Positions 32,547 through 38,395 of a stretch of 38,395 nt of DNA are shown piece by piece (position 1 is the first letter of the stretch; each line of letters begins with the position of its first letter). The DNA is taken from NCBI GenBank assembly GCA_947473355.1, contig CANJCQ010000039.1, positions 1 through 38,395 of the forward strand. Reading direction: 5' to 3'. The notes beneath the pieces are model-generated. The model made no database searches, was not told the DNA's origin, and saw nothing but the letters and a program-made list of their open reading frames with translations. Source of the DNA: Sphingomonadaceae bacterium (GTDB lineage: Bacteria > Pseudomonadota > Alphaproteobacteria > Sphingomonadales > Sphingomonadaceae). The translations under genes and the position numbers were made by a program.

Positions 32547-33543
32547 CGCCCCCGTCTGCCGAAAAGGCCCCCAGTGCTGCCCGCCCGATAAGGCACATGT
32601 CGCCGGGGATGGAGTGTTTCAGCGCGGTCAGCGCGAGGCCGGTCTCTGCCATGGCCTGCACATCGCCCCCTGCCAGCCACGCGTCGAGCACGCCTGCGGC
32701 GAAGGCATCGCCGGTGCCGATGCGCTCGACGATGCCGGCGACCTCGATCTCATCGGTCTGGTGCGCGCCGCCGCGCGCATCGACCCGCGCGACAATGCGG
32801 TGGTGGTCGGCAGTGACCAGATGCCGCGCTGTCGAGGCGATCAGTTGCAGCTGCGGGAACACCGTAAGGGCCGCCTCCGCCGCCTCGCGCCGACGGCCAT
32901 CGCCATCGCCGGAAAAATCTTTGCCCAGCAGCAGTGAAATGTCGCGGTGATTGCCGATCAGGATTGTTGCGTCCGCAACCAGGTCGCGCAGCACCGAGCC
33001 CGGATCACTGTCCCACGCCGCCCACAGCTGTCCGCGGTAATTGCCGTCGAAGCAGATCGGCACGCCCGCCGCGCGCGCAGCCGCCTGCGCTGCCTTGGCC
33101 AGCACCACGCCCTTGGGCCCCAGAGCCGGTGTGATCCCGCCGGTGTGCAGAAGCTGCGCGCCCGCCAGCGCTCCGGCAAAATCGATTGAAGCCGGTGCGG
33201 CTTCGGCAAAGACACTGCCGGCGCGATCATAGGTGATCGCCGAGCGGCGTGCGCCGGAGCCTTGCTCCATGAAATAGAGTCCCATCCGCCCCGGTGCTCT
33301 GCCGAGGAACCGAGTGTCGACCCCCGCCGCGCGCAGTTCCCGCACGGCGCGTGTGCCGAGATCATTGTCGCTGACCAGCCCGGCAAAGCGCACAACATGG
33401 CCGAGCGATGCCAGCGCGGCGGCCACATTGGCTTCAGCCCCGCCAACCACCATGTCGAGCGTGTCCGCCTGTGCCAGCAAGCGCTTTTCCGGCGGGGTGA
33501 GGCGGATCAGCAGCTCGCCGAAGCAGGTGATGGTCTGTTTCAT
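32533..33543 (-). CDS. kdgK: 2-keto-3-deoxygluconate kinase (PfkB family)
   Basis: A 336-aa sugar kinase of the PfkB/ribokinase family. N-terminal landmarks are ITCFGELLIRL and GGAEANVAAALASLG (34-48). DGNYRGQLW (166-174) is the uronate-kinase-type segment, and the C-terminal signature is IGTGDAFAAG with catalytic D279. With uxaC and uxuB it makes up the hexuronate route, phosphorylating 2-keto-3-deoxygluconate to KDPG. KDPG aldolase (kdgA/eda) and uxuA are not in the window. The start at 33543 lies just after the SDR remnant and faces exuT divergently. Assignment to KDG rather than another sugar rests on the neighbouring genes. Confidence 0.88.
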   Translation of the reverse strand: MKQTITCFGELLIRLTPPEKRLLAQADTLDMVVGGAEANVAAALASLGHVVRFAGLVSDNDLGTRAVRELRAAGVDTRFLGRAPGRMGLYFMEQGSGARRSAITYDRAGSVFAEAAPASIDFAGALAGAQLLHTGGITPALGPKGVVLAKAAQAAARAAGVPICFDGNYRGQLWAAWDSDPGSVLRDLVADATILIGNHRDISLLLGKDFSGDGDGRRREAAEAALTVFPQLQLIASTARHLVTADHHRIVARVDARGGAHQTDEIEVAGIVERIGTGDAFAAGVLDAWLAGGDVQAMAETGLALTALKHSIPGDMCLIGRAALGAFSADGGDVRR

Positions 33544-33546
33544 TGC

Positions 33547-33669
33547 CTAGAGATAGCGCGCCAGCCAGCCGCCGTCGACAGCCAGCACATGGCCCATGAC
33601 AAAGTCCGATTTCGGGCTGGCGAGCAACACCGCAGCCCCCGCGATATCCTCCTGCCGCCCCCAGCGCAG
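33547..33669 (-). pseudogene. C-terminal remnant of a KduD/Ga5DH-like SDR
   Basis: About 41 codons on the minus strand read [20 protein letters not shown], then [19 protein letters not shown] and a stop. This is the C-terminal end of an SDR of the 2-deoxy-D-gluconate 3-dehydrogenase or gluconate 5-dehydrogenase type (typical wording: [17 protein letters not shown]...VDGGWLAR). No Rossmann domain or start precedes it, because the next 80 bp run into the exuT leader. The fragment lies 4 bp upstream of kdgK and fits a former hexuronate-pathway member. The exuT/kdgK intergenic region therefore consists largely of this relic. Confidence 0.7.
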
Positions 33670-33750
33670 ACAAGGCGATGCGCATTGCCTGATTGCAGCG
33701 GCGAAGGACTTGGAATAGCGCGGGCAGCGCGGTGTGTGGAGGGGAGAACG

Positions 33751-35058
33751 ATGAATAGCATGACAGACGCGTCCGCCCATCCGACGGGGGGCAGGCCGCT
33801 CAGCCGCTATCGCTGGGTGATCGTCTCGCTGCTCTTCTTCGCCTGCACCATAAATTATATCGATCGCCAGATGATCGGGGTGCTCAAGTCGAGCGTCTTC
33901 GTCGGCGAGCATAGCGAATTCGGCTGGACCGAGAAGGACTATGGCAACATCGTCTTCTATTTCCAGTTTGCCTATGCCGTGGCCTATCTCGGCTTCGGCA
34001 AGTTTGTCGATATGTTCGGCGCGCGGCTGGGCTATGCCATTGCCATTCTGATCTGGACGATTGCCCATATGGCGCACGGCCTGGTCGGCTCGGTTTCGGG
34101 CCTCGCGCTGGCCCGCGCCGGGCTGGGCATTGGCGAGGCGGGCAACTTCCCCGGCGGCGTCAAGGCCGTCACCGAGTGGTTCCCGCGCAAGGAGCGCGCC
34201 TTTGCGACAGGCCTGTTCAACGCTGGGAGCAACATTGGCGCGATCCTGACGCCGCTGCTGCTCGCGCTGATCATCAATATCTGGGGCTTCAACTGGCGCG
34301 TGGCCTTCTACATGACCGGCATCTTAGGCTTCATATTGCTGGCCGCCTGGTGGACGATCTATCGCCGCCCCAGCGAAAAGCCGCAGGTTTCCCCAAGCGA
34401 GCTGGCATACATCCAGCAGGATAATGACGATCAGGCCGGCAAGGTCGGCTGGGGTCAGGTGATCTTCCGCCGCGAGACATGGGCCTATGCGCTCGGCAAA
34501 TTCTGCATCGATCCGATCTGGTGGTTCTTCCTGTTCTGGCTGCCGGGTTATCTTTCCGAACACTATCACCTCGATCTTGCTGCCTCTGCGCTGCCGCTCG
34601 CGGCGATCTACCTGATCTCCGACATGGGCAGCATCGGCGGCGGCTGGCTGTCGTCAAAACTCATCGCGAGCGGCCGCAGCGTCAACTTCGCCCGCAAATC
34701 GACCCTGCTGCTCTGCGCCGTGCTGATCATGCCGATCTGGTTTGCGCAGGATGTGACTTCCGTCTGGGGCGCGGTCCTGCTGATCGGGCTTGCCACCGCA
34801 GGCCATCAGGCCTTCTCGGCCAATCTCTACACGCTCCCTTCCGACATGTTCCCGCAGAGCGCGGTCGGCTCGGTGATCGGCATCGGCGGCACGGTCGGCG
34901 CGGTTGGCGGCATGTTCATGGCCAAGTTCACTGGATATCTGCTTGATACGACGCACAGTTATGCGCTGCTCTTCGCCATCGCGGCCAGCGCCTATCTGCT
35001 GGCGCTCGCGATCATCCATGTGCTCAGCCCCCGGCTCACCCCGGTGACTATAGATTGA
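33751..35058 (+). CDS. exuT: MFS hexuronate transporter (ExuT-like)
   Basis: A 435-aa permease of the anion:cation symporter (ACS) branch of the MFS. It has about twelve hydrophobic helices, beginning [27 protein letters not shown] with the characteristic N-Y-x-D-R motif after the first helix. It also has the loop 2-3 motif [15 protein letters not shown] and the segment [23 protein letters not shown] typical of ACS transporters. It imports glucuronate or galacturonate, based on its position divergent from kdgK-uxaC-uxuB. The start at 33751 follows GGAGGGGAGAACG. The longer frame reads through the SDR remnant and kdgK antisense. Confidence 0.9.
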   Translation: MNSMTDASAHPTGGRPLSRYRWVIVSLLFFACTINYIDRQMIGVLKSSVFVGEHSEFGWTEKDYGNIVFYFQFAYAVAYLGFGKFVDMFGARLGYAIAILIWTIAHMAHGLVGSVSGLALARAGLGIGEAGNFPGGVKAVTEWFPRKERAFATGLFNAGSNIGAILTPLLLALIINIWGFNWRVAFYMTGILGFILLAAWWTIYRRPSEKPQVSPSELAYIQQDNDDQAGKVGWGQVIFRRETWAYALGKFCIDPIWWFFLFWLPGYLSEHYHLDLAASALPLAAIYLISDMGSIGGGWLSSKLIASGRSVNFARKSTLLLCAVLIMPIWFAQDVTSVWGAVLLIGLATAGHQAFSANLYTLPSDMFPQSAVGSVIGIGGTVGAVGGMFMAKFTGYLLDTTHSYALLFAIAASAYLLALAIIHVLSPRLTPVTID

Positions 35059-35123
35059 CCTGAACCCCCGATCGGACAATCATCCGCCCGATGGCCTGCC
35101 TACAAGGCCAGCGGAGCAGGATG

Positions 35124-35888
35124 ATGGAACGACTGAAAGGGCGCACGATCCTTGTCGCAGGGGGCGGCGGGATTGGCAGCGGGCTGGCGCGGCGGTTTGC
35201 CGCCGAGGGTGCCAACGTGGTGCTCGGCGATGTGGCTCTGGCTGGCGCCGAGGAAGTGGTGCGCGAGATTGCGGCGGAAGGAGGCTCTGCGCTGGCGGTG
35301 CAGCTCGATGGCTCCGATGAGGCTTCAGCCAAGGCAGCAGTCGCGCTGGCCACGAGCCGCTTCGGCGGCCTGGACGGTGCCCACATCAACTTCGCCTCCT
35401 TCGTCGATCAGTCGCCAGATATGGGCGTGCTCGAACTGCCCATGGCGGACTTCGACGAGACTATGTCGGTCAACCTGCGCGGCTATTATGTCACCAGTCG
35501 CGCCGTCTTGCCCGCGCTGCTGGCGCGCGGCGGCGGCAGTCTGGTTTACACCAGCTCTCCCGCAGCCTGCAAAGGCGAGCCGGTGCGTGTCGCCTATGCC
35601 ATTGCCAAGGCCGGGGTCGAGGCGCTGATGCGCCACGTCGCCTCGCGCTATGCCGTGAATGGCATTCGCGCCAACTGCATCTCACCCGGCTCGACCATGC
35701 ACGCGCGGCTGGAGGCAGAGCTGGGCGATGACATGAAAGAATTCTGCTATGGCCTCGCCTTGATCAAATCGCGCCTCGGCCGCCCGGAAGACATCGCCGC
35801 GATGAGCGCGCTGCTGATGTCGGAAGAAGGATCATACATCACCGGCCAGGTCATCGGCGTCGATGGCGGCGTGGTGATGCGGAGCTAG
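35124..35888 (+). CDS. Short-chain dehydrogenase/reductase with altered NNAG motif
   Basis: A 254-aa classical-length SDR. The cofactor loop is unusual: AGGGGGIG (12-18) in place of TGxxxGIG. The NNAG structural motif is replaced by INFAS (88-92). The catalytic S144/S145, Y158 and K162 (YAIAK) are intact, so it is probably active. The C-terminal TGQVIGVDGG is normal. The start is one of two adjacent ATGs (35121 or 35124); the second is chosen because GGAG lies 7 nt upstream of it. It heads an operon with a P450 9 bp downstream and a TauD gene, suggesting oxidation of a hydroxylated product of one of them (inference). Confidence 0.9.
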   Translation: MERLKGRTILVAGGGGIGSGLARRFAAEGANVVLGDVALAGAEEVVREIAAEGGSALAVQLDGSDEASAKAAVALATSRFGGLDGAHINFASFVDQSPDMGVLELPMADFDETMSVNLRGYYVTSRAVLPALLARGGGSLVYTSSPAACKGEPVRVAYAIAKAGVEALMRHVASRYAVNGIRANCISPGSTMHARLEAELGDDMKEFCYGLALIKSRLGRPEDIAAMSALLMSEEGSYITGQVIGVDGGVVMRS

Positions 35889-35897
35889 GGAAAACAC

Positions 35898-37121
35898 ATG
35901 ACCACGATCAGCCAGCTCGAGCTCTACCACATGCCGATCGCCAGCAGCGAACTCGGCAACGATCCGCTGCCCTTCTTCGCCAAGGCCCGCGAAAGCCACG
36001 ACTGGCTCGCGGCCAGTGACATCGGCTATGTCGTCACCGGCTACAAGGCGATCGACGACATCATGCGGCTGGACGACAAGCTGACCATGCCCGGCGAGGA
36101 AATCGTCGACATCATGGGCGCGCGGGGCACTGGCTGGGGCGATTTCGCCATTGACCAAATGCTGGTCTCCAGCGGCGAGCGCCACAAGCGCCTGCGCGGC
36201 GCCTCGGCCAGCGCTTTCATGCCCGGCAACGTCAAGCGCCTGCGCCCCCTGATGCAGGAAACCGTGCAGCAGATCCTCGACGAATGGGCCCCCAAGGGCG
36301 CGTTCGATTTCACGGAATTTGCTTCGCAATTCCCCGTCCGCGTCATGTTCGCGCTGCTCGGCACTTCGACTGAGCGCCTGCCCGAGATCATGAAATACCT
36401 CGAGATCCATGGCGAAAGCTTCAATCTCGAAGTCGAAAAAATGGACCTGATCGAACGCGGCTACCAGACGCTGTGGGCCTTCGTTGACGACCTGATCGTC
36501 GAACGCGTGGCCCAAGGCGAAAAGGGAGACTTGCTCGACACCATGATCGCCGCGCGCAGCAGCGGCCAGATCACTGACAAGGAACTGCACCAGCTCCTCA
36601 TATTGATGTTCGCCGCTGGTTACGACACCACCAAGAACCTGCTGATCCTGCTGATGCGCAGCCTGCTCGACGAGCCCGAGGTCTATCGCCGCTGCGGCGA
36701 GGATTTCGACTATGCGAAGAAGGCGGTGAAAGAACAGCTCCGCTTTGCCACTCCCTCCAACACCATGCGCATGGTCAAGGAGCAGTTCGAATATCGCGGC
36801 GTAACCATCCCGGCTGGCACTATGCTGGTCTTCCCTTTGACCATATCAGGCCGCGACCCGGCGATGTTCTCCGATCCCGACACATTCAATCCCGAGCGCC
36901 CCGAAAAGCACGCCACCCAAGCCTTTGGCCGCGGCATGCACATCTGCCTCGGCCAGTTCCTTGCCGTCGCCAATGTCGAGGAAGGCGTGCATCTGATAGC
37001 CCAGCGCATCGCCAATCCGCGGCTGGCGGGGCCGGTTGCGTGGAAGCCGTTTCCGGGGGTCTGGGGGATTACTTCGCTGCCGATAGAATTCGATCCCGTG
37101 GCCGCCGAAGCCATGGCCTAG
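35898..37121 (+). CDS. Cytochrome P450 monooxygenase
   Basis: A 407-aa bacterial P450, different from the one at 852. The I-helix motif is FAAGYDTT (238-245), the ExxR pair is E279/R282 (KEQLRF), and the heme loop is FGRGMHICLG with Cys350. Both P450s are of CYP class I type and need a separate ferredoxin and reductase, not present here. AGGG precedes the ATG at 35898, nine bases after the SDR stop, so the two are co-transcribed. It lies between an SDR and a TauD-type dioxygenase, pointing to a three-step oxidative sequence. Substrate unknown. Confidence 0.95.
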   Translation: MTTISQLELYHMPIASSELGNDPLPFFAKARESHDWLAASDIGYVVTGYKAIDDIMRLDDKLTMPGEEIVDIMGARGTGWGDFAIDQMLVSSGERHKRLRGASASAFMPGNVKRLRPLMQETVQQILDEWAPKGAFDFTEFASQFPVRVMFALLGTSTERLPEIMKYLEIHGESFNLEVEKMDLIERGYQTLWAFVDDLIVERVAQGEKGDLLDTMIAARSSGQITDKELHQLLILMFAAGYDTTKNLLILLMRSLLDEPEVYRRCGEDFDYAKKAVKEQLRFATPSNTMRMVKEQFEYRGVTIPAGTMLVFPLTISGRDPAMFSDPDTFNPERPEKHATQAFGRGMHICLGQFLAVANVEEGVHLIAQRIANPRLAGPVAWKPFPGVWGITSLPIEFDPVAAEAMA

Positions 37122-37155
37122 CAGATGTTTTGCTTCAACATTCCGTGAGGGTGCA

Positions 37156-38097
37156 ATGACTGAAATAGCAATTCGACCGCTCAGCGACGATCTCCCCTTC
37201 GGCGCGCGGATCACCGGGGTCGCTCGCGAAAACAGCACTGACGCCGGGGTCCGCCAACAGATCAACGATGTGTTTGAAAAGCGCGGCATGATCGTGTTCG
37301 AACACATGGAGCCCAGCAACGCCTTGCAGATGGCAGTCAGCGAGATGTTCGGCCCGCCGCAGGCCTATGCGCTGACTGACGTGATGGAAGCATCCGACCG
37401 GGTCGATACCGGCGTCGTCGAATTCGAATATGGCGATGTGTTCGAGGTCGATGGCCAGCAGCTGCTCTCCTGGCTGCCCTGGCATTTCGACGCCTGCTAC
37501 ACCGACAAGCTCAACCGTGGCGGCATATTGCGCGCGATCACCATCCCGCCCGAAGGCGGCATCACCGGCTTTGGTGACGGTATCCAGCTATACAACGATA
37601 TCGATCCCACATTGCGCGCGCGCTTCGAGCACCTCAGCATTGTCTATCACACCCACCTGATGTTCATGAACATGCGTTTCGGCCTGCCCGAGTCAGTCAA
37701 GCCGGTGTCGATGGGGCGAGCGGTTACAGAAATGATCGCCGCCACCAAAGACGCACCCCGCGCCGTCCACCCGGCCATCTGGACCCGGCCGAGCGGTGAA
37801 AAAGTGCTCCACGTCGCGCCCTGGCAGGCCGCCGGCATTGACGGGATGCTGACGCCGGAAGGAGACGAGCTGTTCGCGGCGCTGATCGCCGAGGTTCATG
37901 CGAAAGTGATCCCCTATCGCCACAAGTGGTCACCCACTGACATGGTGATCTGGGACAACTGGCGCTTCATCCACTCGGTCAGCGGCAATCCTCCGCAATA
38001 TCCCCGCCAGATGCAGCGCACCACGATTGCGGGTGACTATGGGCTCGGCCGGATGGAGATTGCGGGGTCAGCGCCGCCGGTGGGGATGGATTTGTAG
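37156..38097 (+). CDS. TauD/TfdA dioxygenase 6
   Basis: A 313-aa Fe(II)/2-oxoglutarate dioxygenase, the longest of the six. The iron ligands are H110 and D112 (PWHFDACYT) and distal H273 (WDNWRFIHSVSG). The region around MNMRFGLPESVKPVSMGR and TRPSGEKVLHVAPWQAAGIDGM is an insert-bearing variation on the family core. GAGGG lies about 5 nt before the ATG. It follows the P450 by 34 bp, making it third in the SDR-P450 operon. It is divergent in sequence from the other five, so it probably acts on a different bond or substrate. Confidence 0.93.
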   Translation: MTEIAIRPLSDDLPFGARITGVARENSTDAGVRQQINDVFEKRGMIVFEHMEPSNALQMAVSEMFGPPQAYALTDVMEASDRVDTGVVEFEYGDVFEVDGQQLLSWLPWHFDACYTDKLNRGGILRAITIPPEGGITGFGDGIQLYNDIDPTLRARFEHLSIVYHTHLMFMNMRFGLPESVKPVSMGRAVTEMIAATKDAPRAVHPAIWTRPSGEKVLHVAPWQAAGIDGMLTPEGDELFAALIAEVHAKVIPYRHKWSPTDMVIWDNWRFIHSVSGNPPQYPRQMQRTTIAGDYGLGRMEIAGSAPPVGMDL

Positions 38098-38112
38098 GGG
38101 GGAGGTGGGGTT

Positions 38113-38270
38113 GCGGTGATCAAGCGAGCGCGCGGCATAGGCGAGGCAGGCGCGAACATCCCCGCGCCCGAGGCCAGCGCATCGAGCACGTCGATAACCC
38201 GCATCCGCGTGCCCGCTACGATGGGCCGTCCGCCGCAGACTTCTGGATCGATGACGATGCGTTCGCTCAT
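38113..38270 (-). pseudogene. Broken DUF433 antitoxin-like gene
   Basis: From ATG at 38270 the frame MSERIVIDPEVCGGRPIVAG, then TRMRVIDVLDALASGA, is the start of a DUF433 protein. After that the frame gives GMFAPASPMPR. The next frame over gives the expected C-terminus, DVRACLAYAARSLDH (38116-38160). So about 20 codons were deleted and the reading frame shifted. DUF433 proteins usually pair with a DUF5615 PIN-like toxin encoded next door; none is visible here. The gene is not functional. Confidence 0.75.
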
Positions 38271-38353
38271 GCGTCCAAGATGCTGGCTGGGGGCGGAAGC
38301 GTCAATTGGGTATCGGGAGGTGCGATACCCTCCTCAGTTCCCGTTCGTGTCGA

Positions 38354-38392
38354 GCGAAGTCGAGACACCGCGCACAAGTGTCTCGACTTCGC
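38354..38392. repeat. Hairpin repeat cut by the window edge
   Basis: GCGAAGTCGAGACAC (38354-38368) pairs perfectly over 15 bp with GTGTCTCGACTTCGC (38378-38392), leaving a 9-nt loop. The left arm is preceded by CCCGTTCGTGTCGA. This wording recurs in sphingomonad intergenic repeats. Only part of the element lies in the window. Confidence 0.65.
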
Positions 38393-38395
38393 TAG

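Noticed and set aside
33262..33750. N-terminal extension of exuT to 33262
   Set aside because: The extra 163 codons are antisense to kdgK and the SDR remnant. The ATG at 33751 has a strong RBS and begins a normal transporter.
1..38395. CRISPR arrays, tRNA/rRNA genes, insertion sequences, attachment sites
   Set aside because: No direct-repeat arrays, no tRNA-like cloverleaf noticed, no transposase or integrase frame in any of the six frames.

Overview
This is about 38.4 kb of GC-rich DNA. It looks like a sphingomonad chromosome (Novosphingobium/Sphingobium/Sphingopyxis type, an inference). The signs are a TonB-dependent receptor of the sphingomonad kind, a DUF3617 lipoprotein, many GGGAG-type ribosome binding sites, and intergenic inverted repeats of a kind familiar from this order. 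There are no rRNA or tRNA genes, CRISPR arrays, transposases or phage genes. The window reads as a catabolic accessory region. It is rich in oxygenases, carries its own uptake receptor and regulator, and holds an unusual number of gene fragments.

Layout. (1) 1-9.4 kb is an oxidative degradation block: CoxG-like protein and cytochrome P450; SDR plus VOC protein divergent from a luciferase-like oxidoreductase; a Baeyer-Villiger-type monooxygenase followed by an alpha/beta hydrolase and a leftover SDR tail; and, divergent from these across a perfect 16-bp palindrome, an uncharacterised 343-aa protein coupled to a sulfotransferase. (2) 9.5-12.2 kb holds a TonB-dependent receptor and a tiny secreted ORF upstream of it. 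(3) 12.4-15.2 kb holds a LysR regulator divergent from an AhpD-like / PNPOx-like / SnoaL-like operon. (4) 15.2-19.4 kb is a very tight four-gene operon on the minus strand: MmgE/PrpD, isocitrate lyase/PEP mutase family, alpha/beta hydrolase, DUF2332. (5) 19.4-28.4 kb holds five Fe(II)/2-oxoglutarate (TauD/TfdA) dioxygenases, interspersed with a DUF3617 lipoprotein, a family III CoA-transferase, a tandem carboxymuconolactone-decarboxylase-like protein and a secreted DUF1214-like protein. (6) 28.4-35.1 kb is a hexuronate locus (exuT, kdgK, uxaC, uxuB) riddled with remnants: a uxuB C-terminus, a cydA gene that appears fused to the tail of cydB, a GH43-like glycosidase with its middle deleted and an in-frame stop, and an SDR C-terminus. 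(7) 35.1-38.1 kb is an SDR / P450 / TauD operon, followed by a broken DUF433 gene and a hairpin repeat cut by the window edge.

How it may work together (inference). The receptor would import a hydrophobic or bulky substrate. P450s, the Baeyer-Villiger enzyme and the six TauD-type dioxygenases would hydroxylate it, cleave C-C bonds via esters and possibly cleave ether or sulfate-ester bonds. SDRs, hydrolases, the CoA-transferase and the PrpD/lyase pair would then process the fragments towards central metabolism. The substrate cannot be named from the sequence. The hexuronate block is a separate sugar-acid pathway that lacks uxuA and kdgA here and shows several deletion scars.
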